Shown here: positions 21,965-31,200 of the stretch, piece by piece
Layout of the letters: each line of letters opens with the position of its first letter
Position numbering within the stretch: position 1 is the first letter of the stretch
Source of the DNA: Saccharothrix deserti
GTDB lineage: Bacteria > Actinomycetota > Actinomycetes > Mycobacteriales > Pseudonocardiaceae
Assembly: GCF_009769385.1 (NCBI RefSeq)
Contig: NZ_ML775962.1
Coordinates: forward strand, 252,955-316,954
Direction: 5' to 3'
DNA length: 64,000 nucleotides
Program-made: the position numbers and the translations under genes
Notes under the pieces: model-generated
Seen by the model: the letters and a program-made list of their open reading frames with translations, nothing else
What the model was told of the DNA's origin: nothing
Database searches by the model: none

Positions 21965-23290
21965 ATGGGCACAGCGCGTTCGACGTCGTCGGGCGATCGA
22001 CGCTGGTCACTATGGTCCCTGCCCAGGCAGGCCCTGGTGTACGTGCTGTCGGTGGATCTGCTCGCCACCGTCGCGATCGCCGCCACCACCGCCTGGCCGG
22101 TGCCCACCGACTCCTGGACCACGTTCGCCGTCCTGCTCGGCTGCGCCGCGCTGCACCTGCACTGCTCCCGCTGGATCGAACGCATCCGCCGCGACCACAG
22201 CCACCTGCCGCACGTCGACCTGTGCAGCATCTGGATCCTGGCCGGCGCGCTGGTGCTGCCGCCGACGCTCGCGGTCGCGCTCGTCGTGATCATGTACGCG
22301 CACCGCTGGTGGGTCGTCGGCCGCTGGGACGCGTCACGTCCACCGCACCGGTGCGTGTTCACCACGGCGATGATGGTGCTGGCCACGCTCGCCGCGAGCA
22401 CCGTGGCGGGTGTCACCGGCCTGCGCGACCACCTCCAGGCCGGGCAGCCCGGAGGCGCGCTCGACCTCGTCGGACTGGTCGGCGCTGGCACCGCCCAGTG
22501 GCTGGTCAACACCGCCCTGGTCGCCGCGGTGATCCTGCTGACCGTCCGGCCCCGCTCGGTGAAGGACTCGCTCGGCAGCGCCGCGGACAACCTCCTCGAA
22601 GCCGGTCAGCTCGCGATGGGCGGGTTCGTCGCCCTCGGCGTGGCGTGGTGGCCCGGGTTCGCGGTGCCGATGGTCGTCGCGGCCGTCGCCCTGCACCGCA
22701 CCGTGCTCATCCACCAGCTGGAGCTGGCCGCCCGCACCGACACCAAGACCGGCCTGCTCAACGCCGAGGCGTGGCACCTGCAGGCCACGCTGGAGCTGCA
22801 GCGCACCCGCCAGCAGCCGCCGGGCGCGAGCGTCGGCCTGTTCATGATCGACGTCGACCACTTCAAGGACATCAACGACACCCACGGCCACCAGACCGGC
22901 GACCTGGTGCTGCGGCGGATCGCGGCGGCGCTGGAGTCCGCGGTGCGGCGCGGTGACGCGGTGGGCCGCTTCGGCGGCGAGGAGTTCGCCGTGCTGCTGC
23001 CGGGCGTGGAGCACGAGGAGGCGATCGCGATCGCCGAGCGGATGCGCTCGGAGGTGCACCGGGTGATCGTGGACGACGGCAACGGCGGCATGGTGGCGGG
23101 GCTCACGGTCAGCATCGGCATCGCGGTGTGGCCGGACGTCGCCGAGGACACCGTGGAAGGACTGCTCGCGGCGGCCGATTCCGCGCTGTACGAGGCGAAG
23201 CGGCTCGGCCGGGACCAGGTGCAGGCAGCGGGCAGGCGGCGCCGTTCACCGTGGACGCCGGCGGCGAGATCGGAACGGCCCGGCGTGTAA
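21965..23290 (+). CDS. Membrane-bound diguanylate cyclase (GGDEF)
   Basis: A 441-aa protein. The N-terminal half (about 1-250) has six or more hydrophobic segments and probably senses a membrane or small-molecule signal. The C-terminal GGDEF domain (about 255-420) has TDTKTGLLNAEAWH, FMIDVDHFKDINDTHGHQTG and an intact GGEEF active site. An RxxD inhibitory site (RRGD) lies five residues before GGEEF, so it should make c-di-GMP with product inhibition. No EAL domain is present. The ATG at 21965 follows GAGG. The CHAT-protein gene begins 108 nt downstream and could be cotranscribed. Confidence 0.9.
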   Translation: MGTARSTSSGDRRWSLWSLPRQALVYVLSVDLLATVAIAATTAWPVPTDSWTTFAVLLGCAALHLHCSRWIERIRRDHSHLPHVDLCSIWILAGALVLPPTLAVALVVIMYAHRWWVVGRWDASRPPHRCVFTTAMMVLATLAASTVAGVTGLRDHLQAGQPGGALDLVGLVGAGTAQWLVNTALVAAVILLTVRPRSVKDSLGSAADNLLEAGQLAMGGFVALGVAWWPGFAVPMVVAAVALHRTVLIHQLELAARTDTKTGLLNAEAWHLQATLELQRTRQQPPGASVGLFMIDVDHFKDINDTHGHQTGDLVLRRIAAALESAVRRGDAVGRFGGEEFAVLLPGVEHEEAIAIAERMRSEVHRVIVDDGNGGMVAGLTVSIGIAVWPDVAEDTVEGLLAAADSALYEAKRLGRDQVQAAGRRRRSPWTPAARSERPGV

Positions 23291-23398
23291 GAAGCGCGAC
23301 TACCCGCCGAATCTCCTACAGGTCGGGCCTCGGGTGGCGTAGTTTCTGCCCGCCACCACCCACACGGTGGATCATTCGCTTGCAAGGGTCGTGAGCCA

Positions 23399-26300
23399 GT
23401 GGATCTCGGTGCCCCGCACGGAATTCGTTTCCGCTTCGAGGCGGGGCTGCTGCGTGCCGTCCTGCTCGACGTGCACCGCAAACCGCCGGTCGACGCCGGT
23501 GAGGAGCTGACCGCCGAGGCGGGCGCGCGCGACCTGCTGGTCGACGAGACCCGCGACGGTCACGTGCGCGCGGTGCTGCGGCAGCGCTTCGACCTGCCCG
23601 CGCCCGCACGCTGGCGGCTCGCCGTCGACGCGCCCGCCACCGAGACCGGCGACGGGGTGGCGTTCGCCCTGCCGGACTCGGTGTCGCTGCTGGTCTCCGG
23701 CTCGGAGCCGTGCACGGTCGAGGACGGCGGTGTGTCCGTGGAGCTGCCCGCCGGCGAGTCGGAGCTGAGCGTCACGGTGACCAGCGAGCCGGTGTTCGAG
23801 GTCGGTGACACGGCCGTGGTGTGCCGCCCGGACCAGGTGCGCGAGGCCGCGGTCGTGGTGTCCTGCCTGCCCGCCGACCGCGTCACACCCGTCCTCGCGC
23901 TGAGACCCGGGGACGAGTCATCGCACCGGCACGACGGGCTGGTGACCGAGCTGCTCACCGCGATGGGCGTGCGCCGTGCGGTGTTCCTCGACGAGCCGGA
24001 CACCGAGCTGTTCCCCGACCTGCCCGAACGCCTCCACCTGCCGTGCGAGGACCCCGTCGGCCTGACCGGCAAGGCGTGGGAGCTGCTGCGCGGCGGCGGT
24101 GAGCCCGAACGCACGCTGGACGTCGCGCCCGACGCCGACTTCGTCGCCGCCCTGTTCACCGCCCTGCGCACCGGTTCGGCGCTGCGCGTGGACGACGGCG
24201 CGCCGCCCGTGCCGTTCGCCGAGCACAACCCGGACGGCGGCGACGAGGCCGTGCTGGTCGAGCGCACCGGCGAGGTCGACGACCTGACCGCCGCCCTCTA
24301 CGCGCACCACCGCGGCGCCCGGCTGGTGATCACGCCGAAGCCGGACCTGACCGAGGTGTGCGCCGTGGTGGCCGAGGAGCAGGACCGGGTCACCGCGGCG
24401 GCCGGCGCGATCGGCGACGCGGTCAAGGGCATCGGGTTCGTCGAGGCGCTGTGGCGGTACCTGTCGACCGGCGGGCACGACCCGTACGCGACGGTCGAGG
24501 CCGTGGTCACCGCGCAGGTGCCGGCCGAGGTCGTGGCGGAGGTCGGGGACCGCACGCTGACCGCGTTCACCACCGGCCTGCCCTACTCGTTCGTGCACAC
24601 CGAGACGGTGAACTGGGCGCGCAAACCGATCGGGCACGTGGTGGCCGACCCGGCGCTGGTGGTGCTCACCGAGCTGCACCGCGCCGGCGTGGCACGGGAG
24701 CCCGGCGCGTTCAGCCTGGTGTTCGACTCCGGGGCGTTCCTCGAGGTGCCGGAGACCACTGCGTCCCTGGGGCACCACACTCACCCGATCGTGCTGTCCG
24801 GTCAGGACGCGTCACCGGACGCGCTGCGCCACCTGGTCGAGGACCTGCCCGTCGAGCTGGTGTTCTTCAACAGCCACGACGCCGACGACGCGATCCTGCT
24901 CGGCGGCCACGAGCTGCCGGACGCGGACATCCCGGTGACCCTGCGGCACCGCCCGATCGTGTTCAACAACTCCTGCCGGTCGTGGACGGCGCTGGGGCGC
25001 GAGTTCGTGCGGGCCGGCGCGCGCGGCTACATCGGCACGCTGTGGACCATCCCGGCGAACCTGGCGGCGGGGTTCGCCCGCACCGTCGTGCGGCGGCTCA
25101 CCGCCGAGGAGACGCCCGCCGCGCGCGCCATCGTCAACACCGGCACCCCCGGCGGCATCGAGCGGTCCTACCTGTACGTGGGCACGGTCAACGGCAGGCT
25201 GGACGAGTGGCGCGACCGGTCCACCACCGACGCCGAGGCGGCGCTGACCGGGTGCGAGCTGCTGGCCGCCGCATCCCGCGACTGCGCCGCACCCCTGTCG
25301 TCGGTGCTGCACCGGGAGATCTCCGCGCTGCGCGAGGTCGCCGAGCGGGGCGGCGTGACCGACACCCCGTCGTACGCCGACGTGCTGCTGGCCGAGCTGC
25401 GGCTGGAGGACGACGACGAGCGGGCCGCCGCGCTGGTCGAGCGGATCGACGCGCTGCTGCCCGATCTCGACCTGCCCGACGACGAGGTCGAGCCCCTGTG
25501 GGCGACCAGGTTCGAGGTCACCGGTGCGCGATTCGAGCGGCGCGGGGAATACGCGGCGGCGCTGGCGGACTTCGAACGGTGTGTGGGCTTGGGCGACGCG
25601 TGCCGCGACCGAGCGGCCGTCCTGCTGCGGATGGCGAGGCTGCTGATGCACGAAGGCAGAACCGACGAGGCCGGACAAGCGGCGCGGCTGGCGTACGAAG
25701 AACACCTCGCGCGCGAGAACAGGGCCGGGCGGCTGGAGGCGATCACCGTGCTCGACGGCATCGGCGACGCGGACTCCCGGACCGCCCTCCGCTACGCCGT
25801 GGAGGGCCACGACCTGGCCGAGGAGCTGGGCGACCGCGCCCGGCAGGCCGCGTTCAAGCTCGCCGAGTGCGACCGGCACCGGGAGAACGGCGACCTGGCC
25901 GAGGCGATCGAGGCCGGGTCCCGTGCCGTGGAGCTGTTCCGCGCCGAGGGTGACGACCGGCAGGAGTTGGCCGCGTTGCGCCGGCTCGGCGCGTGCCACC
26001 GCGACCGGGGCGACCTGGAGACCGCGCAGCACTACGCCGTCGTCGGCCTCGCCCGCGCCGAACAGGTGGGCGCGGCGGCCGAGGTGGCGTCGTTCCACGA
26101 CGACCTGGGCGGCGTGCTGGCCGCGCGCGGTGAGCACGGCAAGGCGTTGGAGCACTACCGGCACGCGGTGGAGAAGCTGGTCGCGACCGGCGCGTGGGAG
26201 CGCGGCGCGGAACTGCTGCCGCACCTGGCCGTCGGCGCGGTCCGGGCGGGCGACCCGGAGGCGCTGTGGACCGCGGCCCTGTGCGGCGGCCTGATCTGCG

Positions 26301-26665
26301 AGGTCGCGCCGCGCGAGGTGTGGGCGTCGGTCGTGCCGCTGGTGGTGGACTCGATGAAGCGGGCGATCGAGACCGGGCCGCTGGAGCTGACCGAACGCGG
26401 CATGACCGACTTCGCCAGCGCGGTGACCACCGGCAAGCGCGAGGACATGCCGTTCCAGGTGGGTCTGCTCGCGGACGTCGTGGTCGTGCTGCTGGCGTGG
26501 CTGATGGACCGCACCGACCCCGACATCCTCGGGTTCGCCCGCGAACTGGACCGCACCAGCGGCGGCGTGCTCGACCTCGTCGGCTACGTGTCGGTGCCGT
26601 ACGCCGAACGCGCCCGCAACCCCGGGGTCGGCCGGTCGCGGCCTACCAGTGGCGGCCCACGCTGA
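23399..26665 (+). CDS. CHAT-domain protease with C-terminal TPR array
   Basis: A 1088-aa protein. The N-terminal ~380 residues are unrecognised. A CHAT (caspase-HetF-associated-with-TPR) peptidase domain spans about 390-610. The probable catalytic dyad is His493 in VFFNSHDADD and Cys526 in IVFNNSCRSW, followed by RAGARGYIGTLWTIPANLAA and AAGFARTVVRRL, which match CHAT C-terminal strands. About residues 690-990 form helical TPR-like repeats (AALADFERCVGLGD, YAVVGLARAEQVGAAAEVAS, ALEHYRHAVEKLVATGAW). CHAT-TPR proteins act as regulated proteases in conflict and cell-death systems. The GTG start is uncertain (23391 is out of frame). The stop overlaps the convergent gene by 23 nt. Confidence 0.85.
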   Translation: MDLGAPHGIRFRFEAGLLRAVLLDVHRKPPVDAGEELTAEAGARDLLVDETRDGHVRAVLRQRFDLPAPARWRLAVDAPATETGDGVAFALPDSVSLLVSGSEPCTVEDGGVSVELPAGESELSVTVTSEPVFEVGDTAVVCRPDQVREAAVVVSCLPADRVTPVLALRPGDESSHRHDGLVTELLTAMGVRRAVFLDEPDTELFPDLPERLHLPCEDPVGLTGKAWELLRGGGEPERTLDVAPDADFVAALFTALRTGSALRVDDGAPPVPFAEHNPDGGDEAVLVERTGEVDDLTAALYAHHRGARLVITPKPDLTEVCAVVAEEQDRVTAAAGAIGDAVKGIGFVEALWRYLSTGGHDPYATVEAVVTAQVPAEVVAEVGDRTLTAFTTGLPYSFVHTETVNWARKPIGHVVADPALVVLTELHRAGVAREPGAFSLVFDSGAFLEVPETTASLGHHTHPIVLSGQDASPDALRHLVEDLPVELVFFNSHDADDAILLGGHELPDADIPVTLRHRPIVFNNSCRSWTALGREFVRAGARGYIGTLWTIPANLAAGFARTVVRRLTAEETPAARAIVNTGTPGGIERSYLYVGTVNGRLDEWRDRSTTDAEAALTGCELLAAASRDCAAPLSSVLHREISALREVAERGGVTDTPSYADVLLAELRLEDDDERAAALVERIDALLPDLDLPDDEVEPLWATRFEVTGARFERRGEYAAALADFERCVGLGDACRDRAAVLLRMARLLMHEGRTDEAGQAARLAYEEHLARENRAGRLEAITVLDGIGDADSRTALRYAVEGHDLAEELGDRARQAAFKLAECDRHRENGDLAEAIEAGSRAVELFRAEGDDRQELAALRRLGACHRDRGDLETAQHYAVVGLARAEQVGAAAEVASFHDDLGGVLAARGEHGKALEHYRHAVEKLVATGAWERGAELLPHLAVGAVRAGDPEALWTAALCGGLICEVAPREVWASVVPLVVDSMKRAIETGPLELTERGMTDFASAVTTGKREDMPFQVGLLADVVVVLLAWLMDRTDPDILGFARELDRTSGGVLDLVGYVSVPYAERARNPGVGRSRPTSGGPR

Positions 26666-27221
26666 GGTCGTCCAGTTCGGGGCGCGAGAGGTGCAGCACG
26701 CGGTAGCGGATGTCCTCGTCGGTCGCGGGCACCGTGCTCCACAGCGTGAAGTGCAGCAGTTCCCAGTGCCTCGGGTCGATCGCCAACGCGGTGGCGTGCA
26801 CCTCGGGGTTGTCCTTGCGCTGCTTGAGCTCTTCCAGGGCCCGTTCGATCGCCTCGGTCGGGTCCGCGTCGGCTCCGATGTGCTCGGTGCGCTTGGTGGC
26901 GGCGGTGGGCGTTGTCGCTGTGCCCTTCTCGAACGCGAGGCCGACCCAGTGCTGCACGGTCGGGCGGCCGAAGTCGGCGCTCAGCCCCCGGAAGCCCGGA
27001 CCCCACAGGAAGCTGTTCATGCCCTCGGCGGTGCGCCACAGGTAGAACGGGGCGTACTGGTTGACCAGCGAGCCGTCGACGCCGCGTTCCCGCAGGCAGT
27101 ACGCCTTCAGACCCAGGCCCGGGAAGTCGTCCAGCGCGGAGCCCCGGGTGGCGACGCGGGTGCGGATGATCCCCATGTCGTAGTCGGCGGGCAGGGTGAT
27201 CTCGTAGTGCATGGCGTGCAT
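26643..27221 (-). CDS. DUF4865 family protein
   Basis: A 192-aa protein that begins MHAMHYEITLPADYDMGIIR, the DUF4865 signature. FPGLGLKAYCLRERGVDGS and NQYAPFYLWRTAEGMNSFLW follow in the family order. It is cytoplasmic, with no signal or membrane segment. Function is unknown. Homologues often sit beside small-molecule-metabolism genes and resemble monooxygenase-like ferredoxin folds. ATG 27221 follows GGGGGA. An internal ATG at 27212 is possible. It lies 3 nt after the P1-peptidase gene, so the two form an operon. Confidence 0.82.
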   Translation of the reverse strand: MHAMHYEITLPADYDMGIIRTRVATRGSALDDFPGLGLKAYCLRERGVDGSLVNQYAPFYLWRTAEGMNSFLWGPGFRGLSADFGRPTVQHWVGLAFEKGTATTPTAATKRTEHIGADADPTEAIERALEELKQRKDNPEVHATALAIDPRHWELLHFTLWSTVPATDEDIRYRVLHLSRPELDDLSVGRHW

Positions 27222-27224
27222 GGT

Positions 27225-28172
27225 TCAGTTCCCCCGGTACGTGGCTGCGGTGCGCGGGTACAGCTCGCGGTAGGCCGCGAGGTGGCCCCAGGGTGTGGTG
27301 ATCGACTCCGCCCGGAGCAGGCCGTGCACCAGTGCTCGGGCGAAGACTTCCCGTGCCGCCGTGAGCACTTGTGCCGCGTCGGCGTCGTGGGTGCCGGTCG
27401 AGGCGGCGAAGACCGTGTCGCCGTCGGTGAGGCCGTGTGCCGGGCGGACGGCGATGGCGAGGCCGTCCTGGGCGGCGTTGGCCAGGGCGAACAGGTGCGG
27501 CAGGCGGGCGTTGGTGGCGACGACGCCGATCACCGTGTTGAACGGCTGGGCGTGGCCGGTGCTCGCGGCGCGGGCGGCGTCGAGGTCGTCGCCCTGGTAC
27601 GCGGGGAACTCGCCCGGCAGGCCCAGGTGCGTGGCGAACGGCAGGCCGGTGTCGAGGTCGACCGACGGGCCGACCGCGTTGAGAGCGGCGATCGCGCCGA
27701 CCACCACGCCGCCGGGCAGTTCGACGCTCGCCGTGCCCAGGCCGCCTTTCAGGGTGGCGTTGAGCGCGCCCGTGCCCGCGCCGACGTTGCCCTGCACGAC
27801 CTCGATGCCCGCGTTGCGCACGGCCTCCGCGCCGTCGTCCGGCCCGGGGTGGGCGTGGAAGTCACCGCCCCGGCCGAGGTCGAACAGCGCGGCGGCGGGC
27901 ACGAACGACCCCAGCTCCCGCGCCGCACCGTCGGCCGCCGCGAGCCCGTACGCGCTCCCGCCCGTCAACACGACGCCGCGCACCTCCCGGCCGCCGTAGC
28001 GGGGATCGAGCGCGGCCGTGTCCCGAGTGGCCGGAGCCCCGCCGCGAACGTCCACAGTGGACAGCGTGGCGGGTGGGAACAGCACGGCCGTGGTGCCGGT
28101 CAGCGCACCGTCCCCGATCCGCGTGGCGTGCCCGACCAGCACACCGGGCACGTCGGTGATCGAGTTCCGCAC
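27225..28172 (-). CDS. P1-family (S58/DmpA-like) peptidase
   Basis: A 315-aa Ntn-type hydrolase. MRNSITDVPGVLVGHATRIG and VVLTGGSAYGLAAADGAARE are S58 signatures, and ALNATLKGGLGTASVELPGG contains the region of the autoprocessing nucleophile. VIGVVATNARLP is another conserved strand. Members include DmpA (L-aminopeptidase/D-esterase) and 6-aminohexanoate-oligomer endohydrolases. Substrate is unknown here. The enzyme would self-cleave into two chains. It is divergent from the caspase-STAND gene, leaving 126 nt for both promoters. Confidence 0.88.
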   Translation of the reverse strand: MRNSITDVPGVLVGHATRIGDGALTGTTAVLFPPATLSTVDVRGGAPATRDTAALDPRYGGREVRGVVLTGGSAYGLAAADGAARELGSFVPAAALFDLGRGGDFHAHPGPDDGAEAVRNAGIEVVQGNVGAGTGALNATLKGGLGTASVELPGGVVVGAIAALNAVGPSVDLDTGLPFATHLGLPGEFPAYQGDDLDAARAASTGHAQPFNTVIGVVATNARLPHLFALANAAQDGLAIAVRPAHGLTDGDTVFAASTGTHDADAAQVLTAAREVFARALVHGLLRAESITTPWGHLAAYRELYPRTAATYRGN

Positions 28173-28298
28173 ATCCCGATGCTACGGAACAGACGACCGC
28201 GCTACACCATCCGGTGATCACCGCTACGGTGCGCGTAACACCGGTGAGGAAACAGGCGAAGGTCGGTCAAGGGGCGGATCCGGGTGGAGGGATAGCTG

Positions 28299-31200
28299 GT
28301 GTGGGCGCGACGCGCACTGTCCATCGGGGTGACCGGGTTCGAGCGGCACGAACGCCTCGACTTCGCGCCCGACCGGGTCCGGCGGCTGGGCAAGGCCCTG
28401 GCCGACTTGGGCTACGACGTGCGGGAGGTCGCGCCGGAGACCCTGCCGAGCGGCGAACTGGGCGCCCTGGTGACCGAGACCCTGACCAGCGCGAGCAGCG
28501 ACGACCTCGCGATCGTGCACCTGGTCTCGCACGGTGAGCCGGCCGACGGTGGCGCCACCCTGTTCGCCCTGGGCAGCGACGGCCTGCCGCACCCGGACAC
28601 GAGCATCGCGCACTGGCTGACCGTGCAGCAGGCCACCGAGCAGCCGTTGACGCTGTTCCTGCTCGACCTGTGCTCGGCGGGTACGTCCGCCCGGTTGCCG
28701 TGGCAGGTGCGGCTGGAACGGCCGATGCGCGGCTGGGTCGTGGCCGCGTGCGGGCCGGCGGAGTCCGCCTACGACGGCCGGTTCACCGAAGCCGTGATCA
28801 CCGTGCTGGAGGCGGTGCGCGCCGGCGAGCTGGACATCGACCCGAGCATGTCGCACGTGCCGCTGAGCACGGTCGCCCGCGCCATCCGGCAGGAGGTCAA
28901 CCGGCTCGCCGAGGCCGACGACGCGTTCCCCCAACAGGTCACCGCGAGCCTGGTGGACATCAGCGCGGACGTCGACCCGGCCTTCTTCCCCAACCCCGCC
29001 TACGACCCCGCTCCCCGGCCCAGGCTGCGGGCCGCGGTCGACCCCGGCGTGCTGCCGTTCCTGGACGACCTCGACGAAGGCCTGGACGCCCGGCACTTCC
29101 TGGAACGGGCCACCGGCCTCGGTCGGCTGACCGACACCAACTCCGGCCTGGTCGGCTGCTTCACCGGCCGCGACCGGGAGCTGAAGCAGATCTCGCCCTG
29201 GCTCAACGGGGTCGGCGACGAGCCGCTGTGCGTGGTCACCGGCAGTCCGGGCGCGGGCAAGTCCGCGTTGCTCGGCGTGCTGGTCTGCGCGGCCAACCCG
29301 CTGCTGCGCGAGACCACCAGACCCATCTGGAACCGGGTCGCCCAAGCGCCGCTGCCGATCCGCGAACTGGCCGCGGTGCACGCCCGGCAGCGCGGCCTGG
29401 CCACCGTCGTGGCGTCGATCGCCCGCCAGCTCGGCCTGCCGGAGAACTCGTCGGCGGCCGAGCTGACCACTGCGTTGCGTGGCCGGTCGGCCCGGCCGGT
29501 GCTCGTACTGGACGCGTTGGACGAGGCCGACGACCCGGACAGCCTGATGACCGAACTGCTGCTGCCGCTGACCGACCCGGACGCGCCGGGCACACCGGTC
29601 CGCCTGCTGGTGGGAGTGCGCCACTACGAGAACTTCGCGCCGCTGTTCGAACGGGCGTGGCTGGTGGACCTGGACGACGTCGAGCAGGCCGTCTTGGAGG
29701 ACAACCTCTTCGACTACGTGAAGAGCCTGCTGCGCACCACCGCCGAGTACCGCAGGCAAGGCGGGGTGACCGGTGCGTTCGCCCACTCCGTGGCGAGCGT
29801 GCTCGCCGAGCCGGACGCCGACGGGCGGCGCCGGTGGGGCCCGTTCCTGGTGGCCGGGCTGTACACCAGGCACTTCATCACCGCCAACGCCGAGAAGGTG
29901 GTCACCGACCCGGTGCTGGCGGCCGAACTCGGCGAGCGGGTCCCGGCCGACCTTCGCGGCGTGCTGGAACTCGACCTGGAATCAGAGCGCGACCAGTTCT
30001 GGCTGCGCCCGGTGATGACCGCGCTGGCACACGCGCGCGGTGCCGGGATGCCGGTCTCCGTGCTGGCGCGGATCGCACCTGCGTTCGTCGACCCGGGCGC
30101 ACAACCGGCACTACAACCGGCGCCACAGCCGACCGCCGCACACATCCGCTCCGTGCTGTTCATCGCCAAGTTCTACCTGCGCCAGTCGATGGACTCCGAC
30201 CGCAGCAACCTCTACCGCCTGTTCCACCAAGGCTTGGCGGACACGCTGGCCGAGCCGTCGCCGCAGGTGGCGAGCGCGGTGCTGGACGCCATGCTGTCGT
30301 CGCTCGGCGCGCCGGACAGCCGGGACTGGGACGCCGCCGAGCCGTACCTGTTCCGCCACGTCGCCGCACACGCCGCGGACGCCGGCCGGTCATCGGAGAT
30401 CGAGACCGATCCGGGCTTGTTCCTGCACCCCGATTCGTCGCTCGCGCTCACCGCGGCGGCCGACGACTCGCACGCGGCGGAGTCGGTGGCGAACAGCGCA
30501 CGCCTCTACGCCGGCATCACGTCCCCGGAGGAACTCGCCCTCGCCGCCGCCCGAGCCGGTGACATCGAGCTGGCGAGACGTGCCGCGAACGTGGCCGGTC
30601 GGCCACCGTTGACCTGGCAACCCCGCTGGACCGTCGGCTCGCCGGTGGCGGTGGACGGGGTCCGGCAGGAGGTGCCGTCACCGGGGCAGGACGAGCCCGA
30701 CAGGTTCGAGTCCACCGCCATCTCCGCCGACGGCTCGCTTGTGGCCGCGGTCGGTGTGGACGGCCTGGTTTCCTGGTCCTGGAAGAAGGGCGTGGAGCCG
30801 TCCCACCCGGAGGCTTCCCTCGATGTTCCGGGGTACCTGGTGCTGATGTCGATGGACGGCGATGAGCTCATCGTGGGCATTCCCGGCACCTTGGTCAGCA
30901 TGCGCGATGGAGCGAGCTGCGTGTTCACCGCGATCACGGTGGCAAGAGTGAGGGCGGCAATCCCATTGGGTGGGCCGGAGTACCTGTGCGTGAGCGTCGA
31001 CGGGGAGATCGCGCGGTACGACATCCAGGGCGGGACGTACGAGATCCTGCAACGGACCGGCCATCGCGGTGACTCCTGGGCGGTCGCGCACGGAAACGGC
31101 AGCCCAGTGGCGGTGTCCCTGGACACCGGCCGCCAGCTGGTGTTGTTCAAGGACGGGCACACCTGGAACAACCTCTACCCGGTGCACCAGCCCGTCAGCG

